NCBI RefSeq assembly: GCF_000485595.1
Contig: NW_014579320.1
Span: 9,188 to 36,476 of the forward strand
From: Priapulus caudatus
Taxonomy: Eukaryota > Priapulida > Priapulimorpha > Priapulimorphida > Priapulidae
Direction of reading: 5' to 3'
DNA length: 27,289 bases
Below are positions 17,433-26,355 of the stretch, one piece after another; positions within the stretch are counted from its first letter, which is position 1, and each line of letters begins with the position of its first letter. Made by a program: the position numbers and the translations under genes. The notes under the pieces are model-generated. The model was not told where the DNA came from, did no database searches, and saw only the letters and a list, made by a program, of their open reading frames with translations.

Positions 17433-17730
17433 GATATGAGTAAATTTCGTACGAGGTGGGCCAAGATTATTTTAAACCCTTCGCGCATCATGAAATGCAA
17501 GTGATAGAACCTGTCGGTTAACGTAGTAGACACCCTGGTATTGACGACACTGCTCTAAAGGGCTCTTTTGTCATTTTTACTTGAATGAGCTTTTATACAA
17601 ATCAACCACCTCCATCAAGTAAGCCATATCGGGAATGTCCCCGCACCATGTTGAGACAGATAAAGGGGTGATAAGTGCCTTTATTAACATGGGTTACGGT
17701 ACGATAAGTACTTAGTTAGGTTTTTGATCG
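17433..17730 (-). repeat. Inverted copy of the 4037-4318 dispersed repeat
   Basis: The minus strand reads the same order of landmarks as 4037-4318, with CAGGGTGTCTACTACGTTA and a TATAAAAGCTCATTCAAGTA-like segment. It directly precedes the G/C-run repeat and the third copy of the minisatellite family. Confidence 0.8.
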
Positions 17731-17769
17731 TATATTTTCTTCTACTAACCAATTTTACCTCTTTTGGCT

Positions 17770-17887
17770 CCCCCCAAACCAATTTTTGAAATTAGACCCC
17801 TAGAGCGTTTTTTCTGCGCTGAAGCAGGGAGGGAGAGTCGGATCCACTGGGACATTTCCCCGCCCCCTCCCTGTACACGCCCCTGCA
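17770..17887 (-). repeat. Inverted copy of the GGGGCGTGTACAGGG repeat family
   Basis: On the minus strand it starts CAGGGGCGTGTACAGGGAGG, then has a GATCCG-containing segment, GCGCAGAAAAAACGCTCTAG and an AATTTCAAAAAT stretch. That order matches 19822-19988, but the T/C-rich middle differs. Confidence 0.65.
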
Positions 17888-17888
<1 letters not shown>

Positions 17889-17944
<56 letters not shown>

Positions 17945-18560
17945 CACACGCGCTCACGCACCCACGTCGCACACACGCGCACACGCGCTCACGCACACGT
18001 CACACACAGGAGCTCACGCACCCACGTCACACACACGCGCTTACACACACGTCGCACACACGCGCTCACGCGCTCACGCACACGTCACACACAGGAGCTC
18101 ACGCACCCACGTCACACACACGTCGCACACACGTGCTCAAGCAACCACGTCGCGCTCACGCACACACGTCACACACACGTGCTCACGCACCCACGTCGCG
18201 CACACGCGCTCACGCACACACGATAAAAAAAATCCATGGTTGGTTGGGATTGATTGTCAGTTCAGATGCAAAATATTGAAAGCAAAAGGTTATACACCAT
18301 AGATTAATTGGGTACCACGCATATATAAGATAGCCGGGGGGTCCGGAGGGTGCGGGGGGCGTTTTTTACCGTACCACTAATGAATGCGTAAGATCGCCAC
18401 CACACCATAGACGGTATTTGGGGTTCTTGTATATATAAGATAGCCGAGTCTGTGTACGAGTAATGTAGTAGTACGTACTCTGCTCCCTTGCCGAGTTGTG
18501 AGACGTTGTTGACGCAGCCTTCCTTCAGGCGCGTCCTTCCTTCCTTCCTTCCAATCTCGT
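17889..18560 (+). repeat. Third copy of the outer half of the foldback arm
   Basis: In order: (CA)n (17889-17940), the CGCTCACGC minisatellite (17940-18225), GATAAAAAAAATCCATGGTT, GTCAGTTCAGATGCAAAATA, TTGAAAGCAAAAGG, module M (18336-18460), GAGTTGTGAGACGTTGTTGA and (TTCC)n to about 18552. This equals 5905-6549 in order and orientation. Between TAGATTAATT and M there is an extra piece with GCATATATAAGATAGCCG, apparently a duplicated fragment of M. It shows that the outer arm half exists as a free unit. Confidence 0.85.
18336..18460 (+). repeat. Module M copy 6
   Basis: As the other copies: CCGTACCACTAATGAATGCG, ATCGCCACCACACCATAGAC, TTGGGGTTCTTGTATATATA and AGATAGCCGAGTCTGTGTAC. It ends 100 bp before the (TTCC)n end. 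Confidence 0.88.
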
Positions 18561-18627
18561 CATCGACGTTGTTAGAGAGAGCAATAAGTTTATGCGACTG
18601 CATCTCGATCGTAGTAGGCGATATGCA

Positions 18628-18757
18628 GGAGTCAGTGTGACTCCCTGAAAATTCTGCTATACTACCTACGAACTACTTCGTTCCAGAACACGGCCTCGCG
18701 TAATTGCCGTATTTTTTCAGAAAATGTCCAGACTATTTGGAAGACGTGTAACCGCAT
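18628..18757. repeat. Right arm of the outer inverted repeat (partner 1-149)
   Basis: Reverse complement of 1-149. GGAGTCAGTGTGACTCC at the inner edge is a short palindrome, and CCAGACTATTTGGAAGACGT lies at the outer edge. Confidence 0.85.
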
Positions 18758-19340
18758 GAATCTTCAAAATAAGCACACGCGTTATTGTTAATATCTTTAG
18801 TTTTGAACTTCAGACTGTGGACTCTTGGGGGCAGGGAGTCCGTTGGACGCCCTTGTTCAAAAGTTCTACCCCTGAAGAAGTGACGAGCACGACGCAACGT
18901 AAGAGCACCCGAACTACAGTGCCACTAGAGTTAAAGTTGGTGACAAATTATATCTCTCATCATATTAAACAGATGTTATCACAGTATTAAAATCGTTAGA
19001 AGAATCCTTTGGCTTAATTATAGTAACGAAATCTCTTGTTCATTTAGGGGAACTCCTTACGACGTACATTACGCATTATATTCACCTATTGTTATATCCC
19101 TCTATTGTATTGCCCTTGGTTCAATCCGCATTGTCTATCGAGAAATGACAGAAGAGACAACATTCCATACCAGCATGATCAAGACGCTGTGCTGCCGTAA
19201 AAGGTTACCCTCATAGATGATCGAGTGCAATGGAACTACCAGCCACCAAAATCAAACCAGCAGCGGCAAGCGACCACCACTCAGTCCGGTTCATCGATCA
19301 GGGAATAATTATGTTTCAGCCGTGAGACTCGCGCACGTAC
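18758..19340. other. Low-copy DNA flanking the candidate exon
   Basis: No repeat from elsewhere in the window was noticed here. If the minus-strand exon at 19341-19451 is real, this is intron, or 3' DNA if the exon instead reads through to the stop at 19281-19283. No AATAAA was seen on the minus strand in this stretch, which argues for intron. Confidence 0.45.
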
Positions 19341-19451
19341 CTCGGGCACAACCTCGTTGATGATCTTCTTGTAAATTCTTATGGTCTTCTCGCTCTCCTC
19401 GAGAGCCTTTTCCAAATTCGGCACGAGATAATCAGTACATTCATCTGGGTG
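19341..19451 (-). CDS. Candidate internal protein-coding exon, 37 codons, phase 0-0
   Basis: The minus strand has a pyrimidine-rich acceptor (GCCTTTACAG) ending at 19452, then CACCCAGATGAATG, and closes with GCCCGAG followed by the donor GTACGTG at 19340. The 111 bases are open in phase 0 at both ends. Codon choice looks selected: AAG, GAG, ATC, AAC, CTC and GTG dominate in an otherwise AT-leaning area. The peptide runs HPDECTDYLVPN, then EKALEESEKT, then IYKKIINEVVPE. It is charged, probably helical, and short of proline in its middle. Reading through the donor would give 56 codons ending at TGA 19281-19283 (YSLIDEPD). I do not recognise the protein. No partner exon could be identified on this strand, so introns would have to carry the repeats around it or the other exons lie outside. 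It could also be a retained or captured fragment. Confidence 0.5.
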
Positions 19452-19510
19452 CTGTAAAGGCATAACGCTCGTAAACGCTCGTGCCACGCCCCTGCCATGA
19501 GCGCACAGGC

Positions 19511-19637
19511 GCGTAGCCAGGGGGGGGGCGGTGGGGGCGGTCGCCCCCCCCCCAAAACGGCTCAAATATTGGCCCAAAATGGCTTAAATATTTCAAAATT
19601 TTGCCCCCAGACCCCCCTAGCACTGGCATGGCTACGC
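19511..19637. mobile_element. 127 bp MITE-like element, GCGTAGCCA ends and G/C runs
   Basis: The left end GCGTAGCCAGGGGGGGG is the inverse of the right end, which closes with CATGGCTACGC after a C-run (CCCCCAGACCCCCCTAG). The interior contains GGCTCAAATATTGG and ATGGCTTAAATATTT, which also pair partly. Elements with CAGNGGCGTAGCCAGGGG-type ends are common in marine invertebrates from general knowledge. The superfamily is not determinable here. Confidence 0.7.
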
Positions 19638-19703
19638 ACGTGCCAAACGTACGGTTGTCAAATTTGCCATGTGCGTGCATGTTAGTATGCATGTATAAAT
19701 GTA

Positions 19704-19706
19704 TGT

Positions 19707-19746
<40 letters not shown>
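19704..19746 (+). repeat. (GT)n microsatellite
   Basis: About 20 GT repeats, followed by a short CTCTCTCTCGCTCTCGC tract. It lies between two MITE-like elements. Confidence 0.95.
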
Positions 19747-19747
<1 letters not shown>

Positions 19748-19821
19748 CGCTCTCTCTCGCTCTCGCACCCCCAGGACCCCACCCGTCAGTGCAAGCGCAC
19801 ACGGTATCAGTCTACAATTTC

Positions 19822-19988
19822 CAGGGGCGTGTACAGGGGGGGGGTCCGGGTCCAGGGGGTCCGGACCCCCCATGCTCGCGCAGAAAACGCATCTGAGGGG
19901 TGCTAATTTCAAAAAATGTTTGGGGGAGACCCCCACTCTTTCGCATGCTCCTAACACCCCCCTTTCAAAAATCCTGCGTACGCCACTG
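19822..19988. mobile_element. 167 bp MITE-like element with CAGKGGCGT ends
   Basis: The left end CAGGGGCGTGTACAGG pairs with the right end CCTGCGTACGCCACTG, about 13 of 16 positions. The interior has GGGTCCGGACCCCCC-type G/C-runs, CTCGCGCAGAAAACGCATCT and a TTTCAAAAAATG segment. CAG-starting ends of this form are frequent in hAT-like MITEs, but no 8-bp target duplication was found, so the class is only a guess. Relatives lie at 16192-16300, 17770-17887 and 25802-25895. Confidence 0.65.
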
Positions 19989-20385
19989 ACTCCAGTCATA
20001 TCATATATGCCTGTATATATATATCATCAATTTGCAATGAAAATTACATTATTGAAACCGATGCTCAGTTAGTTACTCAGTGTCCTCTTTGCGTGAATAT
20101 TTACGCTCGTGTTCCCAGCTTAATCTTTGAATCAGTGTCTAATGTGAGTGATATCTCCTAAACTTTCATAAACATACTTTCTCTTGATGATTTCTTCATA
20201 AGAATTATTTAATATAAGAAAAAAAACGTGTTAAAAAAGAAACGTTACTAAATTTATCAAGACACATTTTTCTTAAGTTGTGCATGATCATTATCATGCT
20301 CTCAAATGCACTTGAATGAGATGAAAGCTGGCAAAAAAAGGGAAAGAAACCAATCGTTGACGCACTATCACACACAATAAAAAGG
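19989..20385. other. AT-rich low-copy DNA
   Basis: No coding or repeat signal beyond short A-runs (20219-20245) and TATATATAT near 20015. Nothing else recognised. Confidence 0.4.
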
Positions 20386-20612
20386 TTCTCACTTCACAAA
20401 CACACATCCACACACACGCACGCACGCACGCACGCACGCACGCACGTACGCACGCACGCACGCACGTACGCACACACACACACACACACACACTTGCACA
20501 CAAAATCATGGTGATCCAAAATCGTGGGGGGGGGACATTTGATATGATGTCCCCCCTCTGAAAATTCGTGGGGGGACATGTCCCCCTGTCCCCCCTGGAT
20601 TTGCGCCCATGC
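20386..20612 (+). repeat. Third copy of the G/C-run repeat with (CACG)n and (CA)n
   Basis: TTCTCACTTCACAAACACAC is followed by (CACG)n with GTACG breaks (20415-20470), (CA)n (20471-20492), CAAAATCATGGTGATCCAAA, a G-run, GATGTCCCCCCTCTGAAAAT, TCGTGGGGGGACATGTCCCC and GGATTTGCGCCCATG. It matches 2171-2330 and, inverted, 5428-5712. Overlapping minus ORFs rich in Cys and Val are repeat translations. Confidence 0.85.
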
Positions 20613-21100
20613 CTGACAGTGCCACCTATATCTTCTATTTTTCCACAAGGGGCTTCCCCAAGTGTATATGTGACAGGGTCGCGTTCGTAACGAAGTGGAC
20701 GACAAATTAAAAAAAAAACGTTTACGAGTTGTTTCCAAAGTAGGCTGGGCAAGTTTCGTGCCATTCATGACACTGGTGTACTGATTTGATATCAACAATG
20801 ATATAATACAGTCGTCAGACAAGTATGGCAAACTATTTACAATATAAACGTTAGCTTGTTTATTCAGTCATAAACGGACACCACGTGTTACGAACACACC
20901 TACTGCATTGAACATCGATTGATTCGCTTTGAGGCACCATCCAACGTGATTTACCAATTGGATTAGGAAATAAAATCAATATTCTCCATAAAACGCCATT
21001 AGATAACCCAAGTAGAGTGTTCTATCTTTCAAAATATCAACTTGGTTTTATCCCGTTTCATGATGTCACAATACAGGCTGTCAAATCCGACCATTTACTG
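20613..21100. other. Low-copy DNA before duplication copy B
   Basis: No gene, tandem repeat or hairpin that I can support. It contains a run of A at 20709-20718. Confidence 0.4.
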
Positions 21101-21217
21101 GAGAAAAAGGTATTTTCTTAAAAACTGTTTGAATCACGCCAATTTGTTTTATCTTCTTTTATATCTTCCATAAATTACAGAAAAAATGTATACAGCCATT
21201 AGATTGATTTAGTTCAA

Positions 21218-21425
21218 ATGAATGATTCGATGCATCATTCGATTCACGCATCGAATGATTCGATTCACGCGCATCGAATCATTCGATTCACGCATGACGT
21301 GATGCATCGAATCATTCGATGCATGAATCAAATGATTCGATGCGCGAATCGAATGATTCGATGCATCATTCGATTCACGCATCGAATCATTCGATTCACG
21401 CATCGAATCATTCGATTCACGCATA
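21218..21425. repeat. ATTCGATTCACGCATCGAATC minisatellite, copy B
   Basis: About 21-bp palindromic units (TCATTCGATTCACGCATCGAA). On the minus strand this gives a 7-residue periodic peptide (MRESNDS), which is a repeat translation and not a gene. Confidence 0.88.
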
Positions 21426-23369
21426 CTGACCATAATGTCAGAAATTGATTCTGATTCATCAGAAGGTTCAGATGACAGTCACACTGACATTGAATGATTG
21501 AAGGACAGTTTTGATTGACATTTTAAATGACATGAGTTCTGCTACTTAATAAAGATACTGGCAGAGGATTTGAAAGCTTCTTAATATTTGGAAACTTATT
21601 TAACTCAGTCAGGGTTTTGTCTTCTTTCGTTGGTTGTCGTAATCTAGTTATGTATTGCGATTATTTGCCAAAACACATTACCATAGTTAGAATACAAATA
21701 AATTATTTAATAAATGTAGCAACCGGGCCACCTGAAAATCCATTTGGCCACCTGCATCTCATACTCAAGTGGCCCGGCCCGCCCGCCCTGTGTAACTCTA
21801 TGAGTAGTAATGCATCGTTTACAGTCAAGCAATTTCAAATCATGAGATCAGATTCAGAGAACATAGCTAACAAAAAATGGGCTGTTCTCTTTTATTATGA
21901 TTACGTTAGAGTGTGTTCTTGATTAACTAACGCAAGGTGGTCCTTAAAGTGCTGTACACTCTAGCTATTCTGGCAGCTCTCGACACTTTGCAGTGAATCT
22001 AAATTAGGTAGTGTCATCCAGTACTATACTTTTGAGCAGTAGTCTTTATTGAACTGGTACAGACCGCTGGATAACTCGGCTGCACTCGTCAATATGATAA
22101 TACATTATCAGTGCGCCTAGCTCAGAGATAAACTAGCAGTATCGACTAGAGTGCGGAGATAGTTCCTATCGTATTCTATTATCCTGGTATCCGTATAGTG
22201 TCGTGATTGTAGCACAGGGCGAATACCTATTTCTAATGTGAGGAGTACTATTCTATTGGAATACCTATTTTATTAGATACCTATTCTGTATCTATTACGT
22301 TGGTTAGTCTTTTATATTGACTGGACTCATTTGTCTCTACTCGTATACTCTGTTCTTAACTATGATATGAGGAAAGTTTTACCCGACTAGCAACCGCAGA
22401 TATAGTTGTGTCTTGGCGTAAATATATAATAATCCTGGTCAGTAGTGACACAGAATAAAGTTAAATATTCTGTACGGAAAGAAACCACTGCACTGGGTAC
22501 AACAGAAACACTGGCACAAGCTACTGGGCCAACTTGATCTCCGTGTGTCTCAGTTGACTGGGGGGGGAATACAGGGTGTTATTTTATTGGTTGCTAATTG
22601 GTGCAGAAGTTGGCTGACTTCAAAGCAGAGTGAGCAGGGGGGAATCTGGCAGTAGGGGGGGGGGTATTGAGGATAGATTTTTGTTTGAGCCAGACATCTC
22701 TCCAGCTATGTCCCAGACGTGGTGGGTAGTTTACTGGAAATACTTATGCGTGCATGTTATCTAAGATCGGACGAGTCAGTTATGCGCTGCTGAGTTTGTA
22801 TCCCTAGCGTATGTGGGTGAATCTGCTGTACGCACTGCCATCTTATATGGACGATAGCATTTTTGTACTCGTACGATTTCTTGGTAATATATGGAATACG
22901 TATATATGTAATACGTGTAAGACGTGTTGATTAAATTTTTTCTCAGCCAGATACTACGTCAGACGTCGGTGATTCTGGGTGTAACTATCTTCAGTTATAC
23001 TTAGTTTGTTAGAACTCTCGGAGTGTATGACTAGGAGCAGGAATCAGGGCGAAAATGCGAAGCACAAACAAACACACACACACACACACACAACACACAC
23101 ACTAATCACTTTCAGCAGCACATATATTAGCCCAAGATTATACTCTTTAGTATAGGAGTGTCTTTCTTAAAATTCTTGAGACGATATACGTTCACCGTTA
23201 GATTATAATTTCTATTGGTAGTAAATACTTGTGTTCTATTGAATACATTATTTCTCATATTAGGGGTTAATATAGCGTTCTCGTATATGTAGTAAGTGAG
23301 CCATTATTCTATTAGGGAATATCCTACATGATTCTGATTGAGATACGTATTTATTAATGTATAATTGCC

Positions 23370-26355
23370 TTATTGTCTATATTGTGTGGCAGGGCGTATA
23401 CTTGGATGATACTACGGTTGATCTATTGTAGTCTAAATGTCTGAACGATTATGTGACACGCTGTGGTTCAAATTTGTAGGTGGCCGGTCTGACACATCAC
23501 CCTCTGCGCTCAGTAGCAGGATCCGGTGTACTGTCAATATTGTAGGGAAATGGTATTACCAGTGGGTTTGTAAATCGGGATACGTTTGTAATCAATCGCT
23601 CGCGTAGCCGAGGGCGCTTCCGATAAGACAACTCTTGGTGCTGACACACGCTAGATTAAAATGGATTAGGGTTAATCTCCCTCATATTTCGTTCGTACAT
23701 CGCTTTGTCGATGGTAGGCGCCATTTTGATGGTACGATACTTGATCAGGGTGACTCTCAATCTGACGGGACTAATTCTCTGCACCTTGTTCAGGTAATTG
23801 GCACACTTGTGTAATATTTATCAGAGATAATTTATATTCTCGGTAGGGATTCATAGTGTCGCTGCGCACCAAAAATGAGTCTGATGTATCTGGATATTAG
23901 ACTAGAACGACTAATTCTCAGCGAAGATGACAATATTCAGGTCGTTTTCTCTAGTAATTAGATGCATAGCCACAGTGGGGTTATTCGTATTGTGTCACGA
24001 TACGTTAGTCGTGTCCTAATGTGATACAATATATATTCTCCCTCGTTGAGATTAATAATTGCGTCTACAATGATATACCTTGTGTCGACCACTGGCGTCT
24101 GCCCATGGTCGATAGGATATTCGGCGCTGATTTTGTATATCTCGCGAGGGGTAACTTGTCCGTGATATGTCAAATCGCGTGCAACACGGGCGCATAACTT
24201 GGTTAGATACTCTCGGTGTCTAATCGTGACGATAGTTCACCGTTGATACATTGGGCTTCATACTTTGGGAATTCTCCAGTGGCGTCTGATGGTACGGATT
24301 ATGTATGCGGGGGTCTATACACGGGTGGTATATTTTTTATTGGTGCAACAGGGCGTATACTTGGTGTTACGATACTTTGGGGCAGGATTTCTAAGATTTT
24401 GACAGCATATCTCTCTACCGGTTTGGATACTTGGTGAGGATTGTCTCTCTTCGATACGATATACTGTGGCCCATGTACATTATTGTCAGGTTGCTGCTAT
24501 TTTAGAGCTCACATTATGTGGTGTAGGTGGGGTATATATCACAGAGTATGAGGCTCAGTAATACTTTGTGGGTGATATATTGTCATGTGGGCATGTCTTT
24601 GCTGCAGCATGGCGTTGACTAAAACGGTACATTACCTTTATTGACGAAGGTTACTAATATATTAAGTATAATAATATGTTAAATACTAAGGCGTGGCCCA
24701 ACCTTCAATAACGAATAGTGAGGCAGGATTGCATGATCGTGGATAGACTCATATTACTCTCGCCTGTCAATCTAGACGTAACGACCTCACAGTCATGAAT
24801 ACAAGCTCATTGGTGTTTTGGCGCCGTGCTCATAACGCTCTGTGTGTGACAATGCGCATGCCGCACATGGTTAGAGAGTGACTAGATGTTGTCGAAGCTC
24901 AATGGTTAGGAAGCGGAGCTGTACTAGTCATAAGTTGCCCGTGTACTTTGACTCAGCGCGGTCTAGTTCACTGGGTTGTAATAGTTGACACGCGTTTCGC
25001 CGGGCTTCGCGTTGTCTCAGGCTTAGCTGGCGTGTCTGTGACTTGTTGTCGCTAGTCACGGGATACTCTGACGTCTGCTCAGCAGTGTTCTGAGAATTGA
25101 CGAGTGATTTCACCGTTGACTTGCATTGGGTGTATACTTGGAGCACTGTAAACTACGTTGATGGGTACATGGCGTTAGACTGATGGTCTATCGTCTGTTT
25201 ACTGCATAAGCTACTCTTATAGTTACAGAGTTGAGGTAGACAGTTTAGATGTAGTGTGACTGGAAACGCTTATACTTGTTGTAATTGGTGCACAGGGCCG
25301 CGTATACTTTGAGGTGTACGAGACTTGGCTGTCTAAATTCGGACCCGGCCGATCTTCGACGGTTGATTCATTGGGTGTTTCGATGTATGTGAGTTATGCT
25401 GTCGTTGCCGTTTAAAAGAAGAACGTTTCTGTGTAACCTGCCAGGCCGTAGCCAGCGGGGTGGTGTATCGGTGGGCGGTTTAGAATGACGGTACCCCCCG
25501 AGGCATCCCCCAAGCCAGAAGAAATTGTTTTGTATAAGATTTGCGAGATGAATTTCACCTCAGGGTCGCGTTCTCACTTGTATGTGTTGCTGGAATGAGT
25601 ATAGCCAAACGTCTTATTTGGTGCTGCGATCACGGATACTTGGTGTCTAGAATTGGACGGAGTATTTCTACCGCTTGTGGAAATCAGTAGAACATTGCCG
25701 CGCCTGCTCATTATTAGCACGCCTCCCGTACATGCGTCCGCTGCGTCGATATCGGTGTTGCATTGGGTTGCTCCGTCGCGCTGATATCAGGTTGCCGCCT
25801 AGCAGGGGTGTACGGTGTGTATCCAGGGTGAATTGGCCAGGGTGACAGGGGCAGGTCCGGACCCCCCCCTTGCTCGTCGGAGCTCTGAGGAACGCATGCA
25901 CTCGCTACTTGGATGGGGTCGTAGTAAATTTCTGTTAAACAATCGTATTTCATATATTACCCGCTTGAGATCACCCCTCTCTCCGGCCTATTCTATTTCG
26001 GTGTTACATGGGCTATGCGTTCGATGATGGTATAGTGGGGAGGCAACTATACTAGTGGGGTGGTAGTATTTTGTATGCGTTAATAGGACTCTGCCGCGCG
26101 CCCTGGTTAATAATCATAGTCTCGTTCACGCTGTACGTCACTTCGGGTGTCTAAATCTGACGGATATTTCACCGTTGATACATTGGTATACTTGGTTTCA
26201 CATGGCGTATGGTCGCATGATGTGCGAGATGGTGGTATTCCAAAGCATTGTAATAATAAATATGATGAATCGCTCAACTTCGCCCCCCCAATATAAGAGC
26301 TTGCAGCGTCGGGGGCCTGCCTGCAATCTTGTAGTTACTTTTTGTTTGCTGAATG
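23370..26355 (+). repeat. Scattered satellite monomers and fragments within copy B
   Basis: Recognisable pieces of the terminal satellite occur among copy-A-like blocks. Examples are GGCGTATACTTGG near 23395, a nearly whole monomer at about 24187-24385 (TTCACCGTTGATACATTGGG, GGTGCAACAGGGCGTATACT), ATTGGTGCACAGGGCC near 25283, and TTTCACCGTTGATACATTGG near 26167. Spacing and phase are irregular. Confidence 0.7.

Noticed and set aside
20294-20831. Two minus-strand ORFs of 145-156 codons with Cys/Val runs
   Set aside because: They span the (CACG)n/(CA)n tract and G/C-run repeat. The cysteine-rich part is dinucleotide translation.
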